In this document: positions 10,871-18,804 of the stretch, piece after piece | How the letters are laid out: every line of letters begins with the position of its first letter | Numbering within the stretch: position 1 is the stretch's first letter | From: a bacterium | GTDB lineage: Bacteria; Actinomycetota; Acidimicrobiia; Spongiisociales; JAHEDJ01 | Direction of reading: 5' to 3' | NCBI GenBank assembly: GCA_024641325.1 | Contig: JAHEDJ010000011.1 | Span: 1 to 55,700 of the forward strand | DNA: 55,700 nt | Notes under the pieces: model-generated | Told to the model about the DNA's origin: nothing | The model's input: only the letters and a program-made list of their open reading frames with translations | Databases searched by the model: none | Made by a program: the position numbers and the translations under genes

Positions 10871-11049
10871 GATATTTAATGAATTACGGTAGTAGTAGTA
10901 ATAGGCCCTGTGGATTGTTGAGAACCCACTCATAAGGCCTGGTCGTGAGCACTTTCACGTGCGCACAAGGATTGGGGACAACGGGGAGGATGCTCACAGG
11001 GGCGGTAAGCGCCGACCAGAACGTGTGGATAGCACTCACGTTATCCGCA
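10871..11049. other. oriC: Putative oriC unwinding region (dnaA-dnaN gap)
   Basis: On the plus strand the order is AT-rich DNA (10871-10888), five triplets TAG-TAG-TAG-TAA-TAG (10890-10904), a GCCC spacer (10905-10908), then a DnaA-box-like TGTGGATTG (10909-10917). Further box-like sites are TGGGGACAA (10973-10981), TGTGGATAG (11024-11032, one mismatch) and TTATCCGCA (11041-11049, one mismatch, reaching into the dnaA 3' end). Read 3' to 5' from the box the triplets are GAT-AAT-GAT-GAT-GAT, the DnaA-trio pattern. The layout box, GC block, trios, AT-rich DNA is that of the basal unwinding system. Inference from motif order; no GC-skew calculation was made. Confidence 0.75.
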
Positions 11050-12409
11050 GCTCCTGGGACAACGCGGTGACTCGCTCGAAGACCTCGTGATCGGTCTGGA
11101 GGAGGCCCTTCACCTTGTCTACCGCGTGCAAAACGGTTGAGTGATCGCGATTGAACAGCAGGCCGATCTGTGGAAGGGAAAGGTCGGTGAGTTCCCTGCA
11201 CAGGTACATAGCTACCTGACGAGCGAGAACAAGCGGCTGGCGACGGCTCTTGGCCCGCAGATCTACCGGAGAAAAGCCAAACCCTGCTGCGGCGCGTTCC
11301 ATGATCTGGTCGGCGGTGAGGGGGCGCGGAGGCGACGACGGAACCAGGTCCTGGAGAACATCCTGAGCCATCTCGAGGTTCACCAACTGGCCGGTGAGTC
11401 CTGCGAAGGCACTCACTCTCGTCATTGCCCCTTCGAGTTCACGAATGTTATCTGAGACGTTTTCAGCGATGAAGAGCAGCACGTCTTCGGGCAGCGGATG
11501 AGGAAGAGACTCCAGGTTCATCCGGAGAATCGCCAGGCGAGTCTCCACGTCAGGAGGCTGGATATCGGTCAGCAAGCCCCACTCGAAGCGACTCCGCAAG
11601 CGATCTTCAAGTGTTCGGAGGTGACGTGGATGGCGATCAGAGCTGATGACCATTTGTTTACCAGATTCATACAGGTTGTTGAAGGTGTGGAAGAACTCTT
11701 CGAGGATCTGCTCTTTCCCTTCGAAGAACTGGACATCATCCAGCAATAGGACGTCGGTGGTTCGATACCTCGTCTTGAACTCATCCATTCGTTTGCTACG
11801 GATTCCGTCGATGAATTCATTGAAGAAGTTTTCCGAGGAGACGTAGCGCACGACACGATGGTCGTCGAGTTCCAGTACATGGTGGCCGACGGCTTGAAGA
11901 AGATGTGTCTTACCAAGTCCGGCACCGCCGTAGATGAAGAGAGGGTTGTAGTGGGTGCCGGGCTGCTCGGCGACGGCCATGGCCGCCGCATGAGCGAAGC
12001 GGTTGGATTGGCCGACGACGAAATGCTCGAAGGTGTAGCGAGGAAGCAGACGGCTTCCCGGCCTGTTCACCCGCTGGTCTGCCGGCCTTGGACGGGGAGG
12101 CAAATCTGGTTCAGCGACCTCCGGTTCGGGTTCCTCGTCGAACGGGAGGGTCATGGTTCCCGTCTCGAGTTGCACCGCGACGTCGGGCCCGAATATTGCG
12201 AGGGCGGCGCCTTCGATGGCCTCGAGATGTTTATCGGCTATCCAGCGCCTATGGAAATCGCTCGGCGCAACCAGCGTGAGTTCTTCGTTGACTGGTTCAC
12301 GGAGATCCAAGGGAGCGAGCCACGTCTGCCACGTGACCGGGGAGACTCGATCCTGCAACGCCGTGCGGAACGAGCTCCATTCGCCTGTTGTTGATTGCGT
12401 CTGTGTCAA
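11036..12409 (-). CDS. dnaA: Chromosomal replication initiator DnaA
   Basis: DnaA of 457 residues binds DnaA boxes and melts the origin. Domain I (1-85) has the WxxWLxPL-type start; a Pro/Glu-rich linker runs to about 120; the AAA+ domain has Walker A GGAGLGKTH (161-169) and Walker B LLLDDV (221-226); domain IV carries the RDHSTVLHAVDKV signature from residue 421. The start is a TTG with GGAGGAG seven bases upstream. DnaA-box-like sites lie just upstream of the start (12436-12468), consistent with autoregulation, and downstream between dnaA and dnaN. Confidence 0.98.
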   Translation of the reverse strand: MTQTQSTTGEWSSFRTALQDRVSPVTWQTWLAPLDLREPVNEELTLVAPSDFHRRWIADKHLEAIEGAALAIFGPDVAVQLETGTMTLPFDEEPEPEVAEPDLPPRPRPADQRVNRPGSRLLPRYTFEHFVVGQSNRFAHAAAMAVAEQPGTHYNPLFIYGGAGLGKTHLLQAVGHHVLELDDHRVVRYVSSENFFNEFIDGIRSKRMDEFKTRYRTTDVLLLDDVQFFEGKEQILEEFFHTFNNLYESGKQMVISSDRHPRHLRTLEDRLRSRFEWGLLTDIQPPDVETRLAILRMNLESLPHPLPEDVLLFIAENVSDNIRELEGAMTRVSAFAGLTGQLVNLEMAQDVLQDLVPSSPPRPLTADQIMERAAAGFGFSPVDLRAKSRRQPLVLARQVAMYLCRELTDLSLPQIGLLFNRDHSTVLHAVDKVKGLLQTDHEVFERVTALSQELRIT

Positions 12410-12807
12410 CGCTCTCCTCCAACTTCCTCAATACAATGTCCACAGGTCTTTCCACACCATGTGGAGAAGCCTTGCCGCCAACCGGAACGCAGACCGTTCA
12501 GAGATCGGGCCGCGCACGACTACATATGTTCAGCACGAGGGAAGTGCCCGGTGGTTCAATGCCCTGCCGGCGGATGCGGAGTATATGGCTTCAGCACCGC
12601 CCGCCTCAAGACGGCGAAAACCGTGCTTGTGGACTACTTGTGCGTTGCGGGTCGGCGCCGTTTTGCCTGGTCAGCGTGCATTTTTGGCCAGCGTAGACTG
12701 GGCCACGAAACCTCAGATGTGGATAATTAGGGTGAAAACGGGTTTTCGCGTGTTAGTCAAATATCTCGCGGAGCGAACACAGGTACGGTCGGCCCGCCTC
12801 CCGGCCT
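12410..12807. other. dnaA-rpmH intergenic region with DnaA boxes
   Basis: No gene is seen here. Three DnaA-box-like sites lie at 12-base steps: ATGTCCACA (12436-12444), CTTTCCACA (12448-12456), and TTCTCCACA on the minus strand (12460-12468). Another is at 12628-12636 (TAGTCCACA, minus) and a perfect TTATCCACA at 12718-12726 (minus), beside an AT-richer stretch (12717-12775). This is the upstream half of a bipartite origin or the autoregulatory region of dnaA. Confidence 0.75.
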
Positions 12808-12837
12808 TTGACAAAGGGTGGTCTCCATCCGTAATCT
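12808..12837 (+). promoter_or_regulatory. Predicted rpmH promoter
   Basis: TTGACA (12808-12813, perfect -35) is followed after 18 bases by TAATCT (12832-12837). Transcription would start near 12844, about 27 bases before rpmH, whose ribosome site CGGAGA lies at about 12857. Confidence 0.7.
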
Positions 12838-12870
12838 TCCGCCACCTCATCCGATTCGGAGATTCCCTCG

Positions 12871-13005
12871 ATGAAACGCACATATCAACCAAACGTGCGC
12901 CGACGCAACAAAAAGCACGGGTTCCGCGGCAAGATGCGAACCAGGGCGGGTCGCGCCATTATCAAGCGCCGCCGCCAAAAGGGCCGGAAGCGAATCGCCG
13001 TCTGA
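12871..13005 (+). CDS. rpmH: 50S ribosomal protein L34
   Basis: This 44-residue, extremely basic protein begins [19 protein letters not shown] and continues with the [15 protein letters not shown] core, the standard L34 sequence. L34 is a small protein of the large ribosomal subunit. It heads the rpmH-rnpA-yidD-yidC-jag unit, with only four bases before rnpA, and faces away from dnaA across the origin region, as usual. Confidence 0.98.
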   Translation: MKRTYQPNVRRRNKKHGFRGKMRTRAGRAIIKRRRQKGRKRIAV

Positions 13006-13009
13006 GACG

Positions 13010-13333
13010 GTGTACCTCTCCCTGCGGACTTCCACCCAGTTTCAAGAGGTGTTTCGACTCGGAACCCGCCGCCGCCGTGGCGGGTTGTTGGTCGTTCAGG
13101 CGCCCGGGCCTTCCGGACCCCCGCGGGTCGGGCTTGTGGTCGGGCGTAAGGTAGGAGGCGCCGTGCAGCGCAACAGAGCGAAGCGGCGACTCCGGGAGGC
13201 GGTACAGAAGGTACCGCTGAAGCAAGGAACCGACTATGTGATAGTTGCTTCCGCGGCGGTCGTTCACACCCCGTTCGATCGCCTGACCAGATGGCTCATA
13301 GAGGCCATCGCCAGTGAGGAGACAGAGGCGTGA
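13010..13333 (+). CDS. rnpA: Ribonuclease P protein component
   Basis: RnpA of 107 residues is the protein cofactor of RNase P, which removes the 5' leader of tRNA precursors. The RNR signature is present as [11 protein letters not shown] (about residues 54-64), preceded by [14 protein letters not shown]. Translation starts at GTG 13010 directly after rpmH, and its GTGA end overlaps the yidD start. Length and position are typical. Confidence 0.96.
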   Translation: MYLSLRTSTQFQEVFRLGTRRRRGGLLVVQAPGPSGPPRVGLVVGRKVGGAVQRNRAKRRLREAVQKVPLKQGTDYVIVASAAVVHTPFDRLTRWLIEAIASEETEA

Positions 13334-13584
13334 CAGATACGAGGGCCGGTTTCGGCCCCGCAGGTTTGGCCCAGGCTTTGATTCGGGCTTACCAGAAGGC
13401 GCTCTCCCCCGTTCTGGGGAGGAACTGCCGCTATCAGCCGACGTGTTCTCGATACACCTACGAGGCGATCGGCCGATTCGGCCTTCTCCGCGGAGGGTGG
13501 ATGGGGGTTCGCCGCATTGGACGCTGTCACCCCTTCAAAGAGGGTGGATTCGATCCAGTTCCTGAGAGAGAGGAGACCCGCTGA
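13330..13584 (+). CDS. yidD: Membrane protein insertion efficiency factor YidD
   Basis: This 84-residue protein has the YidD core: [27 protein letters not shown] with conserved cysteines, then [15 protein letters not shown]. YidD proteins attach to the inner membrane through an amphipathic helix and aid insertion by YidC. The start overlaps rnpA by four bases and the stop overlaps yidC by one, indicating tight coupling. Confidence 0.95.
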   Translation: MTDTRAGFGPAGLAQALIRAYQKALSPVLGRNCRYQPTCSRYTYEAIGRFGLLRGGWMGVRRIGRCHPFKEGGFDPVPEREETR

Positions 13585-14438
13585 TGGGTGCCTTCTTCGA
13601 TGGCATCAAGCAGGTGCTGGGATGGTTCCTCGGAGTGTTCTACGACGTCGTCCCGAATTACGGGATCGCGATCATCATGTTGACGATCTTGATCAACCTC
13701 GTCTTGTTTCCGCTGACCTTGAAGCAGACCCGGTCTACCAGAGCCTTCCAGACGATTCAACCCGAGATCAAGCGTCTCCAGGCCAAGTACAAGGACGAGC
13801 CCCAGGCGCTCCAAGCGGAGATGATGAAGATACAGAAGGAGGCGGGAGCCACCCCCGGTGGGTGCCTTATTCCTCTTCTTGTGCAGATGCCGATCTGGTT
13901 TGCGTTGTTCCGCGTGCTGAGAGGCGCGGCAACGGCTGAGACCATCTCCGATTCGGGCATTCCAGCTTCTTCCAAGCTTTACCAACACCTGGTGGAGGGA
14001 GGCGGTCACTTCCTCGGAATGGATCTTGGTTTCCATCCCGCCGACGTGTACGCGTCAGATGGCCTGGTATCGACCATCCCCTACCTCGTGCTTATTGCCC
14101 TGATGGTCGGCGTGCAGTTCGTCCAGCAGTGGCACGCACAGCCACGAGACGGCCGACCGCAGGACAAGCAAGCCCAGCAGATGCAGACGATCACGAAGTT
14201 CATGCCACTCTTCATTGGGTTCATTTCTTGGAGCTTCCCGGCCGGCCTCACCCTCTACTGGGCAACATCAAACATCTTCAGGTTGGGCCAGCAGGCGCTC
14301 ATATTCCGGTTGGACGGACGCCCTGCTCCCCCACCGCCGAAGGACGAATCAAAAGAATCACCAACGGAGGGTCCCGAGTCGCGTCCGACTCGGCCGCAGG
14401 CATCCTCCAAGAAGAAGCAGCGCAGGAGGAGAGGCTAG
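13584..14438 (+). CDS. yidC: Membrane protein insertase YidC (Oxa1 family)
   Basis: A 284-residue YidC/Oxa1-type insertase. The first segment after YGIAIIMLTILINLVLFPLTLKQTRS carries the buried Arg (about residue 50) needed in the hydrophilic groove; a coiled-coil loop (QPEIKRLQAKYKDEPQALQAEMMKIQKEAGATPGGC) follows, then further membrane segments (IPLLVQMPIWFALFRVL, LVLIALMVGVQFVQQW, FISWSFPAGLTLYWATSN). It lacks the large periplasmic domain of proteobacterial YidC, as expected for Gram-positive types. The charged Lys/Arg tail probably contacts the ribosome. Confidence 0.96.
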   Translation: MGAFFDGIKQVLGWFLGVFYDVVPNYGIAIIMLTILINLVLFPLTLKQTRSTRAFQTIQPEIKRLQAKYKDEPQALQAEMMKIQKEAGATPGGCLIPLLVQMPIWFALFRVLRGAATAETISDSGIPASSKLYQHLVEGGGHFLGMDLGFHPADVYASDGLVSTIPYLVLIALMVGVQFVQQWHAQPRDGRPQDKQAQQMQTITKFMPLFIGFISWSFPAGLTLYWATSNIFRLGQQALIFRLDGRPAPPPPKDESKESPTEGPESRPTRPQASSKKKQRRRRG

Positions 14439-15364
14439 TGGATTGGGATTGGATTGAGTTAAAAGGTAGGACTGTGGAGGTTGCGGTTGAGGCAGCGCTT
14501 GCAGAATTGGGACTCGAATCGATCGACCTCGCCGATGTGGAAGTGATCCAGAATCCCGAGAAAGGTTTTCTCGGGATCGGACGTTCGGATGCGATAGTCC
14601 GGGTTAGGGCCAAACCCAAGAAGCGAAAGCGCCGGCGCAAGGCCACGGCGGGCGAGGGCCGGAAGAATGCTTCGGGTGGGGGCCGAGAGGGCAGGTCTTC
14701 GGGCGGCAACCGGTCGGGTCGGAGTCGACAGGGCTCAGAGACGCAGGGTTCAGCGAGGCAGGGCTCGACAAGGCAGGGTTCGGGTAAACAACAACGCAAC
14801 GACGATACGCCGAAGGCAGATGGAAGGGCGAGACGCCCTCGCCGCCAGGAGGAAACCATGGACCGTAGCGGTGCACCATCGCGCGAGAACAGCTCGGATG
14901 AGCCGGAGGCCACGATGGAGGAACGGGTTCAAATAGTCCAGTCCTTCCTCGAGGGACTGGTGGATTCGTTCGGGTTGGAGGGCGAAGTTCAGACCAAGGC
15001 CGAAGACGGAGTCGTCCTGGCATCGATTGACGGACCTCAGACGGAAGCATTGATTGGTCCACGGGGCACAATCATGCAGTCCGTGCATGAGATCACCCGA
15101 ACCGTTGCACAACGCAAGATCCGTGAAGGCACGAGGCTTCGTCTAGACGTCGCCGGATACGCAGAACGCCGGCGCGAAGCGCTTCAGATCTATGCGAGGC
15201 GCCTTGCCGAGCAGGTATTGGAGGACGGGGGCGAAGCAATGCTGGAGCCCATGAATCCTAGTGACCGCAAGGTAATCCACGACACCATCGGGGAGATCGA
15301 CGGCGTTAGCTCCTTCTCCGAAGGGGAGGAACCCCACCGGAGCGTCGTAATCTCAGCCGAGTAG
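14438..15364 (+). CDS. khpB: RNA-binding protein KhpB (Jag)
   Basis: A 308-residue Jag/KhpB protein: an N-terminal Jag_N domain (about 1-50, ending GFLGIGRSDA), a long basic Ser/Gly/Arg linker (about 55-150), a KH domain with the IGPRG loop, and an R3H domain with NPSDRKVIHDTI near the C-terminus. The family binds RNA with KhpA and affects cell-wall and division functions. GTG 14438 is chosen because AGGAGGAG lies just upstream and the GTG overlaps the yidC stop by one base (TAGTG). The linker contains four tandem QGSxx pentapeptides encoded by 15-base repeats. Confidence 0.93.
   Translation: MDWDWIELKGRTVEVAVEAALAELGLESIDLADVEVIQNPEKGFLGIGRSDAIVRVRAKPKKRKRRRKATAGEGRKNASGGGREGRSSGGNRSGRSRQGSETQGSARQGSTRQGSGKQQRNDDTPKADGRARRPRRQEETMDRSGAPSRENSSDEPEATMEERVQIVQSFLEGLVDSFGLEGEVQTKAEDGVVLASIDGPQTEALIGPRGTIMQSVHEITRTVAQRKIREGTRLRLDVAGYAERRREALQIYARRLAEQVLEDGGEAMLEPMNPSDRKVIHDTIGEIDGVSSFSEGEEPHRSVVISAE
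14729..14788 (+). repeat. Four 15-base tandem repeats inside khpB
   Basis: Four consecutive units starting CAGGG(C/T)TC encode QGSET, QGSAR, QGSTR and QGSGK in the disordered linker. The unit length is a multiple of three, so copy-number change would keep the frame. Confidence 0.85.
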
Positions 15365-15402
15365 CTTGGAGGCGTACCTCGACAAAGGTTCCGACAAGGT
15401 CG

Positions 15403-15443
15403 AACACAATGAGGGTCCGGTGCTGCCGGACCCTCATTGTGTT
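15403..15443 (+). terminator. Strong hairpin terminator after khpB
   Basis: An 18-bp stem (15403-15420 and 15426-15443) with a five-base loop TGCTG follows khpB by about 40 bases and ends in GTTTC. It should end the rpmH-khpB transcript. The last four bases of its right arm lie in the first parS site (15440-15455). Confidence 0.8.
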
Positions 15444-15455
15444 TCACGTGAAACA
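15440..15455. other. parS: parS site 1 (perfect)
   Basis: TGTTTCACGTGAAACA is the exact 16-base palindromic parS consensus bound by ParB to nucleate the partition complex. It lies about 1.5 kb upstream of parB and close to oriC, the usual place. Confidence 0.97.
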
Positions 15456-15474
15456 CTCCAATGCACAACGGAGA

Positions 15475-15490
15475 CGTTTCACGTGAAACT
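15475..15490. other. parS: parS site 2
   Basis: CGTTTCACGTGAAACT keeps the 14-base palindromic core GTTTCACGTGAAAC (15476-15489) and differs from consensus only at the two outer bases. It lies 35 bases after site 1 and just before the rsmG start, overlapping the likely -10 region. Confidence 0.93.
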
Positions 15491-15502
15491 ATGCTGTGAC
15501 CC

Positions 15503-16126
15503 ATGGAGCAGGCGCGAGCACAGGTCGAGAAGGTCGTAGGTTGGGCCGGCGCCGTCGTTGACGACCACCAGGTAGGCCTCCTTACTACATACGCGCATTG
15601 GCTTAGACAAGAAGCGATTCCGGCCGGAGGCATTGGACCGGACGAGGGGCCTCGCATTTGGGACCGCCACATCTGCGATTCGCTGGCATTTGCGATCGGA
15701 TGGAGTGACGGTCTCCCGGAAACTGCTGCAGACGTGGGTACAGGCGTCGGACTTCCCGGAATTCCTCTGGCCATCCTGTGGCCGGAGACCCACTGGAGCC
15801 TGATCGATCGATCCAGGCGCAGAATCGAACTGGCGCGCAGGGCTATCCGAATCCTCGACATCCCAAACGTTCGTGGCTACGCCGACGACATTACGAAGCA
15901 TCGCGCCAAATACGAGGCCGTTGTGGCAAGGGGAGTTCAGAGTCCACACAAACTTGTCGGCGACGTCGGTCACATGATATCGCCCGACGGCCGCCTTGCT
16001 ATTGGCCTGACGAGGCACGGAGAATCCGAGAAATGGACGGAAAGCTGGGGGAGGATTATGGATGTACCAGGCGAGGTCCTTGACGGCGGTGGAAAGATCC
16101 TTATCATTGACTCTCGTGACCGATGA
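15503..16126 (+). CDS. rsmG: 16S rRNA m7G527 methyltransferase RsmG (GidB)
   Basis: RsmG of 207 residues methylates N7 of G527 in 16S rRNA; loss gives low-level streptomycin resistance in several bacteria. The SAM-binding motif is AADVGTGVGLPGIPLAI (about 75-91), with GPRIWDRHICDSLAF before it and the VARGVQSPHKLV segment after it. There is no clear ribosome binding site; TATGCT (15490-15495) sits seven bases upstream of the ATG, so the mRNA may be leaderless. The 3' end overlaps parA by 11 bases. Confidence 0.94.
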   Translation: MEQARAQVEKVVGWAGAVVDDHQVGLLTTYAHWLRQEAIPAGGIGPDEGPRIWDRHICDSLAFAIGWSDGLPETAADVGTGVGLPGIPLAILWPETHWSLIDRSRRRIELARRAIRILDIPNVRGYADDITKHRAKYEAVVARGVQSPHKLVGDVGHMISPDGRLAIGLTRHGESEKWTESWGRIMDVPGEVLDGGGKILIIDSRDR

Positions 16127-16901
16127 AACACACGCTCTCATCGTTGCGATCGCCAATCAAAAGGGTGGGGTCGGCAAGTCTACAACCGCGGTGAACCTAG
16201 CTGCGGCTCTTGCTTACCAGGGCCAACAAGTTCTCCTTGCAGACCTAGACCCTCAGGGCAACGCAACCTCAGGCCTTGGTATAGACAGATCTATGATCGA
16301 GGCATCCATGTATGACCTACTTATAGGTGACATAACGCTAGTTGACGTTATAGAACCAACGAGCGTCAGGAACCTCCACGTTGTGCCGGCGACGATCGAC
16401 CTCGCAGGCGCTGAGATCGAACTCGTGTCGATGTTCTCTCGCGAGTTGAGACTCAAGAACGCGCTCAAGGACGCGATCGGACTCTACGACGTAGTTCTCA
16501 TCGATTGTCCCCCGTCCCTCGGACTCCTCACCATCAATGGCCTGGCAGCCGCCGACGAAGTCTTCATCCCGATTCAAAGCGAGTACTACGCACTTGAAGG
16601 TTTGAGTCAACTCCTTCGCAATATTGACCTAGTGAAGAACAGCCTCAACCCCGAACTGGATGTCGGTGGTGTAGTCCTGACGATGTACGACGCGCGGACC
16701 AGACTGTCTGCCGACGTGGCGGCCCAGGTGAGGGCCCATTTCGGAGACAAAGCCTTCAGGACCATCATTCCACGCTCTGTACGACTCTCAGAGGCCCCGT
16801 CCTACGGCGAACCCATCGAATCTTTTGACCCGATGAGTCGCGGGGCAATCGCCTATCGGGAATTAGGGCGCGAGTTCATCCAACGACACAAGACGGAGTA
16901 G
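16116..16901 (+). CDS. parA: Chromosome partitioning ATPase ParA (Soj)
   Basis: A ParA-family ATPase of about 261 residues. The deviant Walker A is NQKGGVGKST, with the signature Lys, near the N-terminus; then DLDPQGNATSGLG, Walker B VVLIDCPPSLG, and the C-terminal IPRSVRLSEAPSYGEPI block. It drives movement of ParB-parS complexes on the nucleoid. I chose GTG 16116, which overlaps rsmG; longer in-frame starts reach back to 16062 but would add residues not typical of the family. parB follows after 11 bases. Confidence 0.95.
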   Translation: MTDETHALIVAIANQKGGVGKSTTAVNLAAALAYQGQQVLLADLDPQGNATSGLGIDRSMIEASMYDLLIGDITLVDVIEPTSVRNLHVVPATIDLAGAEIELVSMFSRELRLKNALKDAIGLYDVVLIDCPPSLGLLTINGLAAADEVFIPIQSEYYALEGLSQLLRNIDLVKNSLNPELDVGGVVLTMYDARTRLSADVAAQVRAHFGDKAFRTIIPRSVRLSEAPSYGEPIESFDPMSRGAIAYRELGREFIQRHKTE

Positions 16902-16912
16902 GGGAGGGAATC

Positions 16913-17767
16913 ATGCCTGCACGCCGGAGCGGACTTGGTCGGGGACTTGAAGCCCTCATCCCTCAACGCGACGTGATCGATCAGGGATACGCGGTTCTCT
17001 CGATTGACCACATCGAGCCCAACCCGAATCAACCGCGTCATGCGTTCGACGACGCTGCTTTAGATGAATTAACGGCCTCTATCGTTGAGGTTGGTCTGCT
17101 CCAACCAGTCGTGGTGAGGCCTATCGACGGAAGCCGATACGAGCTGATCGCCGGGGAACGGAGATGGAGGGCGGCCCGTCGCGCCGGATTGGTTGAGGTT
17201 CCGGCCGTTGTGAGATCAACCGACGATCAGGGCACCCTTACGGAGGCCCTGATCGAGAACGTACAACGAGAAGACCTTGGCCCCCTCGAAGAAGCTGCCG
17301 CCTATCGGCAACTCCTCGAGGATTTCGATCTCACCCATGAGGACATTGGGAAGCGCGTAGGCAAGAGTCGAACCTCGGTCACCAACGCCATGCGGCTCCT
17401 GCAGCTGCCGGCCTCAATCCAAGGAATGCTCGAGCGGCGCGAGTTGGCCGCTGGAGCAGCAAGAGCCCTCCTGAGTGTCGAAGACCTGGCTTTCGCAGAA
17501 CACATTGCGAGGCGGGCAGCCGAGGACGGATGGTCGGTCCGGCAGGTTGAGGACGCAGTGCGGGTTCGAGCCGGCCAATCCGATGACCAACCGAAACCAA
17601 AGATCAAGCAGATCCGCCCGGTGGCCATCATCGAACTAGAGCACCGTCTTTCCGAGCACCTGGGGGCGCCGGTCAAGATCCAATACCGCGGTGACAAGGG
17701 AAAGGTAGTCATCAACTTTTCGTCACTTGACGAATTAGAGCGAATCTATCGCGATTTCTACTCCTGA
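16913..17767 (+). CDS. parB: Chromosome partitioning protein ParB (Spo0J)
   Basis: ParB of 284 residues: the N-terminal SGLGRGLEALIP segment that stimulates ParA, the CTP-binding core with GERRWRAARRAG (about 80-91) and ENVQREDLGPLEEAAAY, a helix-turn-helix (THEDIGKRVGKSRTSVTNAMRLL) that reads parS, and a C-terminal dimerisation domain. Its targets are the two parS sites at 15440 and 15475. A strong GGAGGGA precedes the ATG. The last 10 bases overlap the convergent cwlM-like gene. Confidence 0.97.
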   Translation: MPARRSGLGRGLEALIPQRDVIDQGYAVLSIDHIEPNPNQPRHAFDDAALDELTASIVEVGLLQPVVVRPIDGSRYELIAGERRWRAARRAGLVEVPAVVRSTDDQGTLTEALIENVQREDLGPLEEAAAYRQLLEDFDLTHEDIGKRVGKSRTSVTNAMRLLQLPASIQGMLERRELAAGAARALLSVEDLAFAEHIARRAAEDGWSVRQVEDAVRVRAGQSDDQPKPKIKQIRPVAIIELEHRLSEHLGAPVKIQYRGDKGKVVINFSSLDELERIYRDFYS

Positions 17768-18726
17768 TTGGCGGCTTCTACGAAGAAGCCGTTGATGCCG
17801 GCAACGATTCCCTTGGCAATCTCTTTTCCCAGTTGCGGATGAGCGATCACTACTGCGGGGGAGCGGGTGTGTTTGAGGATAGGGGCGGCCCGACCGCCGG
17901 TCGGGAGATCCAGGTGGCCGGCAATCTCGGACGCGAGCAGGGCTCCCGCTTCGCTCCTGCTCCTCGAGGTGGCGAAGAAGTAAATGCCCGGATCGTCCGC
18001 CTGGGGGTGCCGCAGAGAGACGATGAAGTCGGCGCCAATGCGGTTTGCGCGTCGGGCCCGGATGGATTCGGTCGTGTAGATATCGATGCTGCGCGAGAAG
18101 GAAGGCTTTCCACCCATGACCTGGAAGATTCCGGCAGCAGAGGAGGCGGCCTCCCATGCTGCGGCGGCCTCTTTCTCATCCCGGCAGGAGGGATCAAAGC
18201 ATCCTTTGCTGCCGACGAGAGTCCGGGGAAGGTTTCTCATCCACTCACGTTCTCGTACGGCCTCCCGTCCGGTTTTTCTGGTCGCCCTTCCCACGAACCG
18301 GAGTTCCGCGATTACACCGGGACCTGCAATTCCGTCGACACCCAGACCGCGGTTGTTCTGGAAGTCGGTCATGGCGACGGCCGTGTCGGGACCGAAGATT
18401 CCGTCGATCTTCCCGGCGTCGAAGCCCAGAGCGTTCAGCCTTCGCTGCAGCTCCTCAACGTCATCACCCCGGAGCATCGGTCTGCGGTGATAAAGGAGCC
18501 GATCACCGAGGCGAAACCCGGCCTCGTAGAGGGATCGCCATGTCTCCGAACCAACGATGCCGTCCGGGTCGAGGCCTCGCGCCTCCTGAAAAGAGCGGAC
18601 TGCTGCTGCGGTGCCCTCTCGGAATTCACCGCGCGAATCCGGGGCACAGTCGAATCCCAACGATGAAAGCCGACCCTGAATGTCACGGATCGGCTCTCCG
18701 GAATCTCCGATTCGATACAGCCGCAT
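17758..18726 (-). CDS. CwlM-like protein with degenerate amidase domain
   Basis: A 322-residue protein with no signal peptide: two peptidoglycan-binding-1 domains (about 1-70 and 84-142, each with the Gly-rich 'DGIVG/DGIFGPDT' turn) and a C-terminal amidase_3-like fold. The zinc amidase motifs are absent: no GHGG, and the SLHxN motif reads SLRHP with Arg at 239. The position between parB and trxA matches mycobacterial CwlM, a cytoplasmic regulator of MurA. By synteny and loss of catalytic residues I infer a regulator of peptidoglycan precursor synthesis, not a hydrolase. It is the last gene of the operon starting at the pseudokinase. Confidence 0.8.
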   Translation of the reverse strand: MRLYRIGDSGEPIRDIQGRLSSLGFDCAPDSRGEFREGTAAAVRSFQEARGLDPDGIVGSETWRSLYEAGFRLGDRLLYHRRPMLRGDDVEELQRRLNALGFDAGKIDGIFGPDTAVAMTDFQNNRGLGVDGIAGPGVIAELRFVGRATRKTGREAVREREWMRNLPRTLVGSKGCFDPSCRDEKEAAAAWEAASSAAGIFQVMGGKPSFSRSIDIYTTESIRARRANRIGADFIVSLRHPQADDPGIYFFATSRSRSEAGALLASEIAGHLDLPTGGRAAPILKHTRSPAVVIAHPQLGKEIAKGIVAGINGFFVEAANQE

Positions 18727-18746
18727 TGCGTAAACGTATCACGGAT

Positions 18747-18802
18747 CAGATAGCAGGCTTCAGGTAACAGGTAGTTCGCCCACGTTGTACGTTGTAACGG
18801 TT
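18747..18802. repeat. Degenerate heptamer repeats
   Basis: The gap between the cwlM-like gene and trxA reads as seven-base units: CAGATAG, CAGGCTT, CAGGTAA, CAGGTAG, one unlike unit, then ACGTTGT, ACGTTGT, AACGGTT. The style resembles the heptamer run at 27061. Confidence 0.5.
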
Positions 18803-18804
18803 GG

